64,000 nt of DNA from a virus, in IMG/VR virus record IMGVR_UViG_3300033153_016035, positions 1 to 64,000 of that record, one strand, 5' to 3'. Shown here piece by piece: positions 56,101-64,000 of the stretch. The stretch's first letter is position 1, and every line of letters starts with the position of its first letter. The position numbers and the translations under genes are program-made. A model generated the notes under the pieces. That model searched no databases. It was not told the DNA's origin and saw only the letters and a program-made list of their open reading frames with translations.

Positions 56101-58765
56101 CTTCCTCGTCACCTTCCTCCGGTTCCTCAGCCTTTGGTTCCGTCCCCTGTGCGACTTGTGTAGAAAGATCCCCCAGAGCTTTGGCTACTATTTGACGTAC
56201 CTGATCTTTGCCTATGGCGGTACCATCGGGTAACTGAATGTCCCCGGTTCCGCCTTCCTCTCCAGTCACTTTTTTGTTTGTGGGAGGAACCATTTCCGTG
56301 GGTTTATCTGGGGTGGTATCATCATCTTCCTCTGTAGCTGGTGTCATATCAGTATCCCCCTCCTCTTCTTCTTCCTCATTGAGTACCTGGTCCAACAACC
56401 ACCCCGGATGGTTCTGATTTAAACTTTCAAGTTTGGCCAAAGCTTCCTCACTGTAGAGTAGTGGATATTCCTTTTCCATATCACCCATCATTTCTTGAGC
56501 CGCCTTACCGTCTAAAGTAAGGAGTTCTGTATCATTCACTTGATAATACTTTACAAGCTGTTTTGCCTGGACCCCAGTCCGTCTAGGACTTGTGAATACA
56601 AGACGACGTATGCCCCAAATATCCTTTTCTTTGTCATTTAAAACTATCTCCATACGCCAACCAATTTCGATCTCCTCCTCTTCCCCTGGTACCAGCGTCA
56701 GAGCCTCCAAAGAAGGCGGCTTTTCCTGTGGTCCAAGATAAAAAGAGTAAACCTGTTTTTTATATTCGTGGCCTTTTTTATCGCGAAGTTTTCGTTCAAC
56801 AACAAAATTAGCTTCTAGCTGCACCACATTTGGGCTACTCTTTATACGTTGAGCCTTAAACAACTTAAGTATGCCGTCACGAATCCACCTACCGGCCCCC
56901 CTTATGGAACTTTTGGCCTTCGCAAGCCAATCCGATAGATCTTTAACAGTGGGTCGGGCCTCTAAAATGGCTGGGAGGATTTGGTGTAGCTCCCGACCTT
57001 CCGCCATTTTCATTTTTGGAAACCCGTCGACCGGAGACGGGAGTGATGCACTAAATAGCTCGGCTTCGGGTTGTGTTAACTTTAGACTAGCAAATCGCGC
57101 CGCAACCATTCGATTTTCCAGATGTCCAACATTAAACCCTTTATCAGCCGTAAGGGAGGGGGATTTTACCGGGTTGAAATCGACAAAAGAACGAGTCATA
57201 ACTCCTGTAATTTTACTATCTTTGGGGGTGGTTTGGTCAACCTCCACATCTAATAGCACTATCCAATATAAATCTTTATCTACGGGAAGAAAGTCGGCAA
57301 TATGGTCTTTGATGTAACTTGCCAAAACATGTTGGTGCGTCCAGGCAGCGAACTTATTTATAGTTTTATCGAGTGACTCAATAAAACTGTCCGTATCTAT
57401 TTTCACCCGAAAAACTGCTGCGGCTGCCGGTATAACTAAATCCGTAGGAAGGAGAGACTTCTGTGCATCGGCAATAGAACGCTTTAGTTCTTGGGCATCG
57501 AAGGTAGTAAATATACCAAAAGCCTTACTCCCCCTAATAATTGAAGGTAATGTATTACTCACCCTATACACTTGTCTAATAAGGGAGGGCCCCTCAGCAC
57601 TTTTTATCGCCCCCGGAAAGTCATCGTAACCCTTTTCCCACTCTGAAAAATCGAAATTTTTCTTATCCTGCTGGAGCTTTCTTGCTTTATCCTTTGTCAT
57701 ACCATATGTTGAAAATATGGTTTGAAGGGCCCGGTCGCTTTGACCCTGAAAATGTTCGGCCCAAATAATGGTAGAATCTACAAATTTGGTTAGTTCCACA
57801 ACCGCTGCTGTCTTACAAGCATCTTCTATTGCGGCATAGTTTTTACCTAGAAAACCAAAAAACCATTCAAGTGCCATTAGACTAGGTTTTAATTTCCCGA
57901 CAGCTCTAAGCTTTTGCAGTGTTGTCTTAGCCTTTTCACGCACACCTTCTGTGGAACGAACTTTCTCCGCTTCAATTGCCTTAATTTTATCTTGCACCTC
58001 CGTCCCCATTGCATCTCTCTGGCGCGTCAGCTCTTGTATACGGATATCCAGGTCTCGTTGATCTTGCGCTACTGAGGACAGTACATCATCTTTACGTATC
58101 TGTATATCACGGATCGTACGTTCCAAATCAAGTCGGAAGTCCCGCCGCAAAACAGCAAAGGTGTCCTTAACCGACCCATATCGAAGTAATCCTAAAAACT
58201 CTTTCTGGTTTGCTTCCAGCTCTGACTTTGCCTTTGACAATTCCCCACTGGAATAACGCCTTGCCTCTTCTAAGACTTCTAGGGCTTCTATTGCTTCTTT
58301 ATCTTCCAGCACATGCACCGGGGTTTCGACAAGATCCCAAAGTAGTGCATCGGCCTCACTGGCAGTAACTTTACCCTCTTTTAAAGCTTTGGCATAACCG
58401 GCTCGGGAGTACATGTACCGGATGTGGTTTTGCAATTCCTCTGGCTTATATGTTTCACAGAGCTGATGGAGCTGAAATTTAGACACGCCGAGATTAGAGA
58501 TTAAAGGAAGATCCGTATCGAGCCCTTCAGCTTCTATTACCTTATTTAAATCAAATGGATGAGAACACCCCACCAGAGCCCTAATAACACTTCGGCTCCG
58601 TTTTGAAGACTTTTTAAAGGCGCGGCCAAGGCCAGCATCTGCCTTATTCAGGGTTCGACAAAAGACTGCTTCATCTAGCAAGACCCTTTCATCGACTGAT
58701 TGGTTTGAGGCACTAAGAGCGCAATAAATCTGTCCGGTTAGGTGCCAGAGGTCTGTATTTCCCAT
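53105..58765 (-). CDS. Giant 1886-aa protein with acidic repeats, probably internal virion protein
   Basis: Residues 1-760 look globular with a coiled coil (about 180-330, SELEANQKEF and IQELTRQRDAMGTEVQDKIKAIEAEK). About 790-920 and 1230-1560 are very acidic, rich in Glu, Pro and Ala. A basic helical part lies between (RKAKKELRKKMTLDREDLD). The tail contains a repeated (P)VEPE motif (VEPEKKVEPEEPVEPEK). I know no family with this composition. The order next to other large virion genes and before the protease suggests an internal protein packaged with DNA and perhaps ejected. GC-rich simple runs make recombination or length change possible. Confidence 0.75.
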   Translation of the reverse strand: MGNTDLWHLTGQIYCALSASNQSVDERVLLDEAVFCRTLNKADAGLGRAFKKSSKRSRSVIRALVGCSHPFDLNKVIEAEGLDTDLPLISNLGVSKFQLHQLCETYKPEELQNHIRYMYSRAGYAKALKEGKVTASEADALLWDLVETPVHVLEDKEAIEALEVLEEARRYSSGELSKAKSELEANQKEFLGLLRYGSVKDTFAVLRRDFRLDLERTIRDIQIRKDDVLSSVAQDQRDLDIRIQELTRQRDAMGTEVQDKIKAIEAEKVRSTEGVREKAKTTLQKLRAVGKLKPSLMALEWFFGFLGKNYAAIEDACKTAAVVELTKFVDSTIIWAEHFQGQSDRALQTIFSTYGMTKDKARKLQQDKKNFDFSEWEKGYDDFPGAIKSAEGPSLIRQVYRVSNTLPSIIRGSKAFGIFTTFDAQELKRSIADAQKSLLPTDLVIPAAAAVFRVKIDTDSFIESLDKTINKFAAWTHQHVLASYIKDHIADFLPVDKDLYWIVLLDVEVDQTTPKDSKITGVMTRSFVDFNPVKSPSLTADKGFNVGHLENRMVAARFASLKLTQPEAELFSASLPSPVDGFPKMKMAEGRELHQILPAILEARPTVKDLSDWLAKAKSSIRGAGRWIRDGILKLFKAQRIKSSPNVVQLEANFVVERKLRDKKGHEYKKQVYSFYLGPQEKPPSLEALTLVPGEEEEIEIGWRMEIVLNDKEKDIWGIRRLVFTSPRRTGVQAKQLVKYYQVNDTELLTLDGKAAQEMMGDMEKEYPLLYSEEALAKLESLNQNHPGWLLDQVLNEEEEEEGDTDMTPATEEDDDTTPDKPTEMVPPTNKKVTGEEGGTGDIQLPDGTAIGKDQVRQIVAKALGDLSTQVAQGTEPKAEEPEEGDEEEPEEPAAPTEPEKPEEEKPEEEKPEEPEKKPEEEEEEEDETVVPEEEDEEEKKKKNESIAIIERKMPASYAKKKFKTKKEEAQWLYDWADRAVSGSTDSDQLGRRLSNAMSITKHNMKVTKKPKEQAEEYYYGQAVNKIKRVIGKMDTLMRRKSESLDTEDESYLYEVTDYRKAKKELRKKMTLDREDLDTWRQRMELDISAKKRREIAVNQDPVAVAKVEKRYEKEFKRVNQKMDRKWDQLENTYKKNLRRLRQTHGIHVVEAHQKILAASKLKRFMGLRKSIHLFECELPFADIKLSESATGTLQLIAQRLPVRKSNLLCTIKTVTRAPLHPFVETLVDNTLVIRHLAFSNLREALGEAMRMPASFAYHPSDIGFAVAQLNNISPAGTYLLEAEEEGEAEMMAEIEPEPDEIAEPAPEPAVSADDEDDEEGAAGGMVFVPDGEPDVQEDIDEIPEGPPVTIAPEPGPAATDTMMGTNAVLAAEKIVAAGDEELDPIATEPEVEIVKQELISDEEATRALVSGEEEIAIDRARELVPGASDDAIGQAVIDVQTANVEPHPAPEKVASVVVPKEEIIPDVVVPDDSEMEMEYEPEMAPVPVPEPEPSITIPMAPPIPAVEVNSGVPEEEEDEAYEGYLASKRGGVCEVVTPNGVKKFSANRVRLLPKRSDLNSCLLEMRRGGPMKAIARRRLYSRAGAVPMTSIPSTAINEKSDYLLVYLTRENDPNMFSLLETYGAYASDNVAVFPLHRLSSREKKQLVAICEHYQGFMVGTRTAIRKNPTAFLFEELEVPQGDEANEVALVFEDGMALLQAARKALVDFEGLSGKIISLMQMNADGSGKKTAKSLEKLSEEISDVYNEMKEVMAQYSEAHDVFKKEFPDASAAEAKAKEEEQAPAPPVEPVVEPETPVEPEKKVEPEEPVEPEKAAEPPTEEPAEPEKEEKKTESIAGDILRKYDIKTLIESHNLAKLGRIVLTEQRGLTTREVDEVIDIIIKSTK

Positions 58766-58768
58766 GTC

Positions 58769-59884
58769 TTATCCTTTGCCTACTGAGGTTATTACCTGAT
58801 CTACACTAATATTTTTTACAATGTTACCTATAGGTTCCGCCGCCGCTTGTGCTATTACCCCATCTTTGCCCATTGCCGGGGCTGTATCATCCGAAACCGG
58901 GGCTCCTACTACTTGCGCGGCTATGCCGGTAACTCTTGATATTTGAACCACCCACCAGGGTGAATCTTTTCCATCTGGTTTACTCGCCAGTAGCGCCTGA
59001 GGGTATGCTTGTTTTACCATCGTCATAATAACATCCATCTCATCTTGTTCTACACAAGGGTCGAAACAAAGATAAATGATATTATCGTCCAAGATGATAT
59101 CCTGTAAGGCGTCGAGAGCATCCATTATCACTAATTTCTGCACAATACCATCAACAATCTCGTCGGTGGTCTCCAGAAAGGGATTGACTTCTTCCACTAA
59201 AGACACGGCGCGCATAGAAGATGGTAGGTGAAGAAGTATCTTAGTAGCAGTTTCTGTGATAACCCCCTCTTGAACGGCCACAACATCCGGTTTAACAACC
59301 TTACTTACCGGGGACGGGTCAACTATCTCCGGTTTTGGAAACCCTGACAGGACCAAACGTCTGCCGGTGAACCTGAAAATTGCACCACAATTTTTTTCCT
59401 GATAGTAACAAGAGATGGAGGCCGGGTAATCCAACTTAACCTTTACTTCCAGAGCCTCAAGGGGGCACGGTGCCTGAAAGTATTCTTTAACAACCCCGGC
59501 AAAAGCACCGGCAAATCGTGCTAGAAGGCCAGGGCCGGGTACAGTAAAAAGGCGTTGAAGATGGCTTGAGAATTCTTGATAGAAGGTTACCTGCAACTTT
59601 TTAAGGGCTCCTACGAAATAACCCAATTGCTTTTCTACGTTCCGCACGGGCCCTTTTAACACTTTATTTAATCTCTGATACTGCCTAAAGGGTGCATCGT
59701 CAGCTACAGAAATTGTCTTACCCGCCCCCTTTGGGGTGGTGACCACCACATTTAATGCAATAGCATCCTCCTGCGCACTGGAAGACAGTCCCGGGACAGA
59801 AAGATCAACACGGTGATTTTCCCGTTGGAGTAACTCGTAATTCTTATTTGCTTCCGCAAAGACAAAGAAGATATCCATATACAT
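58769..59884 (-). CDS. Hypothetical virion-associated protein
   Basis: 371 aa. The first 190 residues have an amphipathic helix (LLARFAGAFAGVVKEYFQ) and a cysteine-containing beta segment (CYYQEKNCGAIFRFTG). The second half has an acidic strand 'ALQDIILDDNIIYLCFDPCVEQDEMDVIMTMVKQAYPQALL', possibly a small alpha/beta domain. It lies between the 1886-aa and the 1179-aa genes. A PKGAGKT stretch is not a true P-loop. No family is recognised. Confidence 0.65.
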   Translation of the reverse strand: MYMDIFFVFAEANKNYELLQRENHRVDLSVPGLSSSAQEDAIALNVVVTTPKGAGKTISVADDAPFRQYQRLNKVLKGPVRNVEKQLGYFVGALKKLQVTFYQEFSSHLQRLFTVPGPGLLARFAGAFAGVVKEYFQAPCPLEALEVKVKLDYPASISCYYQEKNCGAIFRFTGRRLVLSGFPKPEIVDPSPVSKVVKPDVVAVQEGVITETATKILLHLPSSMRAVSLVEEVNPFLETTDEIVDGIVQKLVIMDALDALQDIILDDNIIYLCFDPCVEQDEMDVIMTMVKQAYPQALLASKPDGKDSPWWVVQISRVTGIAAQVVGAPVSDDTAPAMGKDGVIAQAAAEPIGNIVKNISVDQVITSVGKG

Positions 59885-59885
59885 C

Positions 59886-62800
59886 CTATAGTTTCTGGTA
59901 AAGGGACATAACTTTACTCAAACCCACATCGGTGTCCACTGCTTCACGCAAGTTTTTTAAAGAAGCATACAAGGTGTCGACGTCAACTAAAACATCTCCA
60001 GAGTAGTCTTTAGTTGTTACAACGACACGCCACATGGGAAGTACGCCTTCAGCTTTATAGTCTTTCTCGCCCATATAATCCGCTATAATGTAAACGTCTC
60101 CTGGACGCATTGGTATTTTTTTTGCTTTACTGCGCCCCAGCATCGGAACCCTTCCAACTACTCGGTCTTTAAGAACAAATCTACTTATAAACTTATTTTT
60201 CTCTTTGATACCCATTACCCGCTTCTGGGCTTCCTTTTGGGGCAGCTCTAAAAATGTTGGGGAGTGTGTTATTGCGGTAAAGACCTCAGACAAGAATGCG
60301 TAAGCTTCGCCGGGGAAGTCCGAACCTTCTAATGTAACAATGTCTTCGGGTAAAGGGTCTTTTGACAATTTTCCGCCAAAACTTTCCTTTTTGGAAAGCG
60401 CGTGTATGACAACCCGATCGCCCGAGGTAAGGAGGCTACCTTTAAACCGGGACTTCATACACATAATAGGAGCTTTGCCCAGCACAAAAGGCTCATCTAC
60501 CCAACTTAGAACAAACTTATAGGGGTCTTTCATATTGTAAATAATTGAGTTTTTGGTTAGGTACCGCCATAGGTTGCTAAAGAAGCTAGAGATGTGTTCC
60601 TTCAATCCAGCTAATATAGACTTTCTGGAACTTTCAGTTTTAGCCACCGCCGCCTGGGATTTATTTTCTATAAAAATTGTTTCTTTCCCGGATTCTCGGT
60701 AATTTTTAATCCACACCAAAGAGCCTCGCAAACCCGCTGGGATTTTACTAACAGCCCAACCTAATTTTTTAATGGAGTAGACAGTCATACCCACAGAGAG
60801 CACCAACGGCATAAAAAATCCGATAGTGCCTTCCCCCAAGAAATCGAGGAAATCCGGGTATTTGAACATAATTATAATTAGTCCGTATTCCCTGGAGGAA
60901 AAAACGCCGTGGATGGGGTGTCCTGTCTTATCTGCTTGAAGCGCAAAATTTCTCCAGTAGTCTTCCGCAAATTGACGTTCTATGGGTTCTGCTTCTTCAT
61001 ATACCTGTGCCAATTTTTCTTGTAGCTCTTTAGGAACCTTTTCATTTAGAGCTATAGAACCCCGCAACTCCTCCAATAAAAGGATGATTGTATCAAGATC
61101 TAATTTAAAAAATCGAGAGTAGGTCCAATTCCAGAACTCCCAATCCTTGGAAGTTCTAACTATGTGTGTTTTCGTACCCATTTCTGTTTTAACTACACGG
61201 CGGACTTCTACTTCCCTGTAAGCCTCCCCCTTCCACAACCACAGCCCCGGTCTATGCTTTACATTACCAGTGGCATCAAAGAGGCGGTTGAAGTCGGCAT
61301 AGGCGTGACGAATAAACTTTGTCAATTTCCGTGCGTTTTTCGCAAGGTTCGCGCTATCTCTTCCCAAAATAAAATCTTCAGTTTCCTGGTAAACTAGAAA
61401 CTTACGAAGGAAGATTTCGTCTTCATGCGTTAGCCCGCCAAAGACTGCAAACCGGTTACGCCACCACCTAAGAACCACATTCCCAATACTAAAGATGACG
61501 CCCACTTTTGCCATTAAAATACTCCACCCCCACAGTGATAAACCCAAAAAAGCCTCGTCCAGGGGTTCGTCTATCATGACAGTCTTGCCAGTGTCCGGAC
61601 CCGAAAGTACTAAAAGCTCCTGCTTTCCGCCCTCTTCGTTATAATTGGCTTGAGTTCCTGCGGGGATTTCTACCACTTCCCCTTCTGGGCCAAAGCCCCG
61701 GATGGTTTTTGGGGTAGTTATTTTACCGGGCCCACCGGCAGTAATATCACCCTCTTTAAGACGTTCAAGCTCTCGTTGCTCCCGCGCTGTCAGATCAGTT
61801 TTAACTTTGTCTATCTGCTGTTTAATTCTTTCCTTAGCGGCTTCCATTCCTTCTTTACTGGTCGTAGTAAGCTGAGCCCTTTGACGCTTTAATGCCTCCA
61901 GACGGCTCTTCCTCAATTCGACGTACCGTTGTTTAATAGCCATCGCCTTCTTAGCTGCGGCGTCATCTGCTTCCAGGAGAACCATTGTATCGGTATAATT
62001 TACTATGCTGTGTGCTTTTATCTTCTCAGATAAAAATAGTTCTTCGTGAAGCTGTACGGCGTTTCGGACATCATTATAAACTCGTATTATTATTCCCGGA
62101 TGACAACTCTTCTTTACTACCCGACCCGCCACACGCACTAAACCCTCAACCTGCTCTTCTGTCAAAAGCATGTCAAAGGCACTAATCACAATTTCCTCTA
62201 TCCGCCTACCTGCGCGAATATAAAGTCCGCCTTCCGGCTCCATCTGGGTACTTTTCGGTAGCACCTCCCCCACAAAAATATTTTCATCGAGTCCGCCTTG
62301 GATACGAAAGTATCGTACAGTACCACTAGGATAAGGGGTACCGTTAGAAAACATCCGCAGGGCTGCTTCTTCAGGTCTAATGTGGCGAATGGCGCTGTAG
62401 CCCTCATCGTTAGTCTGAAATGTCCCCACGGACCGGTGCATTCTTCCCAACTCTCTATGGAGTCGACCAGCCGTCGGATCGGTTTTATGATACCGCTGGG
62501 CCTTCACCAGGGCCGCCTTACTCTGTTTCTTTTGAAGCATGGAGCGAAAACTACGTATACGCGAAACCACTCCCCCTCGATTCTTGCGTGATAAGATTTT
62601 ATGCTGCACTTTCTTGTTGTGCTGCCGAGCTTTATTTATCCCCTTGGAGGTGAAGCGAAAACCCCCCACCACTATACGGGGATCACCCCCACGATGCCTT
62701 GGGTTTAGAACTGAACTTGGAGGCCGTTTACCGGACCACACCGTCTCTAAAAGTAAGGTGTTGCTTGCATATTCCCCCGCCTCATAGTGGTCGCAGTGAG

Positions 62801-63425
62801 GACGACTGTGTAGATAGGCTTCGACCAGAAGCTGGAACTGCCTACTTTCTGATATTGGAGATTCTATCGCCATTTCCCGTAGCCACGGAGGGGGTACCTG
62901 CACAAGTTTTTTACCCTCCCGGGCTATACGGGGAAGCTCTTCGACAACGACTCCTGGGTATACACCAATAGTTTTTGAACCCAAAGAGCCCCAGTACTGC
63001 GGCTCCTCTTCTATTTTAGTAAATGCCGCCTCTAATAAACCAAATACCTCCGGTGTGGGTTCTCGGTGCGCCGGGAAATTTAAGAACCAAAGACTCTCAT
63101 ATAGACTATCTTGTTCTACTACCCCTGCGAGGAACGGGTATGCGGATTGTCTTAGTAGGTCACGTTGCACCGCTTCACATGTCCAACTGTGCTCAGAGGT
63201 TATTATAGTCCCTTGAGACATAAAGTCTTCATATACTGCTGAGTAGGTCTCCACAACATCCGGGGCTTCTACCTCCCCTTGAAACCGAACTTGACATGAA
63301 GGACATTTAACCGGGTACCTGCCACTATATACCGGAATGGTTAGCCCACAAGAAGCGCATTTCACCTTAATTCGTCTGCTTTGGAGGACTCGTGCCATTC
63401 CTGGCGTAATTATAATCTTTTTCAA
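59886..63425 (-). CDS. Large protein with zinc ribbon and membrane segments, candidate ejected virion protein
   Basis: 1179 aa from a TTG overlapping the upstream stop (TTGA), with GGGAGGG 6 nt upstream. A four-cysteine zinc ribbon lies near the start (C23, C26, C41, C44). A basic region (about 260-330, with SKGINKARQHNKK) and a coiled coil (500-560) follow. Two hydrophobic segments at about 628-652 and around 875-895 (TIGFFMPLVLSVGMTVYSI) look membrane-spanning. A large soluble C-terminal part completes it. I do not recognise a family. Size, membrane segments and location suggest a virion protein that inserts in the host envelope during infection. Confidence 0.72.
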   Translation of the reverse strand: MKKIIITPGMARVLQSRRIKVKCASCGLTIPVYSGRYPVKCPSCQVRFQGEVEAPDVVETYSAVYEDFMSQGTIITSEHSWTCEAVQRDLLRQSAYPFLAGVVEQDSLYESLWFLNFPAHREPTPEVFGLLEAAFTKIEEEPQYWGSLGSKTIGVYPGVVVEELPRIAREGKKLVQVPPPWLREMAIESPISESRQFQLLVEAYLHSRPHCDHYEAGEYASNTLLLETVWSGKRPPSSVLNPRHRGGDPRIVVGGFRFTSKGINKARQHNKKVQHKILSRKNRGGVVSRIRSFRSMLQKKQSKAALVKAQRYHKTDPTAGRLHRELGRMHRSVGTFQTNDEGYSAIRHIRPEEAALRMFSNGTPYPSGTVRYFRIQGGLDENIFVGEVLPKSTQMEPEGGLYIRAGRRIEEIVISAFDMLLTEEQVEGLVRVAGRVVKKSCHPGIIIRVYNDVRNAVQLHEELFLSEKIKAHSIVNYTDTMVLLEADDAAAKKAMAIKQRYVELRKSRLEALKRQRAQLTTTSKEGMEAAKERIKQQIDKVKTDLTAREQRELERLKEGDITAGGPGKITTPKTIRGFGPEGEVVEIPAGTQANYNEEGGKQELLVLSGPDTGKTVMIDEPLDEAFLGLSLWGWSILMAKVGVIFSIGNVVLRWWRNRFAVFGGLTHEDEIFLRKFLVYQETEDFILGRDSANLAKNARKLTKFIRHAYADFNRLFDATGNVKHRPGLWLWKGEAYREVEVRRVVKTEMGTKTHIVRTSKDWEFWNWTYSRFFKLDLDTIILLLEELRGSIALNEKVPKELQEKLAQVYEEAEPIERQFAEDYWRNFALQADKTGHPIHGVFSSREYGLIIIMFKYPDFLDFLGEGTIGFFMPLVLSVGMTVYSIKKLGWAVSKIPAGLRGSLVWIKNYRESGKETIFIENKSQAAVAKTESSRKSILAGLKEHISSFFSNLWRYLTKNSIIYNMKDPYKFVLSWVDEPFVLGKAPIMCMKSRFKGSLLTSGDRVVIHALSKKESFGGKLSKDPLPEDIVTLEGSDFPGEAYAFLSEVFTAITHSPTFLELPQKEAQKRVMGIKEKNKFISRFVLKDRVVGRVPMLGRSKAKKIPMRPGDVYIIADYMGEKDYKAEGVLPMWRVVVTTKDYSGDVLVDVDTLYASLKNLREAVDTDVGLSKVMSLYQKL

Positions 63426-64000
63426 ACCGTAACCCTCCCACACGTCATAACTTTTGGGATATACTCGTATATGGCTTTACAGGGGGAGGCTCCGCCACAG
63501 ATGCCATGATACACGGTGATGTCTCCATTCTTTCTGAATATAAGATAATTTCCATCCTCACATAGCGCAGAAATTACATCCGTATTTTTAAAGAGAAATG
63601 GTACCTCAGACTCTCTGATGGTACTTAACTTCCTAGTTACCATAACCTCTATTGGCACAAACTCTAATATCTCCCCAACGTCTTGACATTCGTATATCAA
63701 TTTATCTGTATTAAATGTAGTATCTAGTAGCTGGTGAATTGCCTTTTGCTCCAGTACGTGTTCAAACCACGTACTGACATGCCCCAAGCGTGATTCAAAG
63801 GCCGCACTAACCGAACTACCTAAATCCACATTACAAGGAATAGCAACTACTGCACGTTGACTACCCGCTAAAACACAAGAGAAGGCGGCTCCAGAACGTA
63901 TTAGATTTTCCGTAGCTATAGCAAATCTACCCTTGTCAGGGGCTTTTTCAAATGTAAATTCTACCGTACAACTACCATTTACCACCTCAGCGGGAAAACA
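63422..64000 (-). CDS. Hypothetical protein, 5' end likely beyond window
   Basis: The frame is open from the window edge to a stop at 63422. A GTG at 63983-63985 would give 187 aa but has no ribosome site, so the true start may lie outside. The visible part is beta-rich with 'GRFAIATENLIRSGAAFSCVLAGSQRAVVAIPCNVDLG' and Cys residues near the C-terminus (HGICGGASPC). No membrane segment is seen. It overlaps the next gene by TTGA. Function unknown. Confidence 0.6.
   Translation of the reverse strand, partial: CFPAEVVNGSCTVEFTFEKAPDKGRFAIATENLIRSGAAFSCVLAGSQRAVVAIPCNVDLGSSVSAAFESRLGHVSTWFEHVLEQKAIHQLLDTTFNTDKLIYECQDVGEILEFVPIEVMVTRKLSTIRESEVPFLFKNTDVISALCEDGNYLIFRKNGDITVYHGICGGASPCKAIYEYIPKVMTCGRVTV

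Noticed and set aside
59710-59740. PKGAGKT in the 371-aa protein as a nucleotide-binding P-loop
   Set aside because: The first Gly of the G-x4-GK(S/T) pattern is missing, and no Walker B follows.
1-64000. tRNA genes, insertion sequences or integrase genes
   Set aside because: No cloverleaf-like sequence, transposase or integrase motif was seen in the gaps or frames, so there is no evidence for a temperate lifestyle in this window.

Overview
The window is one continuous stretch of a large tailed dsDNA bacteriophage genome with a contractile tail (myovirus). The evidence is a T4-type head module (gp23-like capsid, gp21-like protease), a sheath and tube, and a full baseplate set (gp25/W, gpJ/gp6, gpI, gpV spike, gp27/gpD hub, gp53 and gp26-like proteins). 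Every gene I can support lies on the minus strand, so transcription runs from position 64000 towards 1. Genes are packed tightly, often with ATGA, GTGA or TTGA start/stop overlaps. A small lipoprotein near the tail-fibre genes fits a Gram-negative host, but nothing identifies the host species.

In transcription order the layout is as follows. (1) 64000-51087: large, unfamiliar virion-associated proteins (1179, 371 and 1886 aa) followed by small structural proteins. (2) 51090-44126: head module, with a fused protease-scaffold, the major capsid protein, and connector/neck candidates. (3) 44129-38518: fibre/decoration proteins, including a 13-copy repeat fibre, and a tail-completion candidate. 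(4) 38518-23645: sheath, tube, chaperone, tape measure and baseplate. (5) 23629-19898: tail-fibre proteins and a possible lysis-related pair. (6) 19721-7012: DNA metabolism, with a family-4-like uracil-DNA glycosylase, a two-zinc-finger protein of unknown role, a DnaC-like loader, a DnaB-like helicase, primase, a probable ssDNA-binding protein, family A DNA polymerase, an SF2 helicase and a RecA-like recombinase. (7) 7012-1: a PD-(D/E)XK nuclease, small unknowns, a MucR-type zinc-finger protein in the small-terminase position, large terminase, portal and a truncated gene.

Regulation is visible at four places. Two matching sigma70-type promoters (TTGACA, 16-bp spacer, TAAAAT or TAAACT, each preceded by an A/T tract) sit upstream of the glycosylase and ssDNA-binding-protein genes. 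A strong intrinsic terminator lies directly against the DNA polymerase ribosome-binding site. A 329-bp gene-free gap at 18508-18836 carries a terminator, a 20-bp perfect palindrome and an enclosing 15-bp inverted repeat, and is the best origin or control-region candidate. There is also a hairpin after the capsid gene.

The most unusual property is a small beta-rich module (PGS-x-x-I ... D-x-G-x-L ... GTI-x-Y-x-TG) that recurs in at least six virion proteins, including the capsid, the sheath (which grows to 995 aa) and baseplate proteins. All function calls come from reading motifs and gene order; no database search was run.
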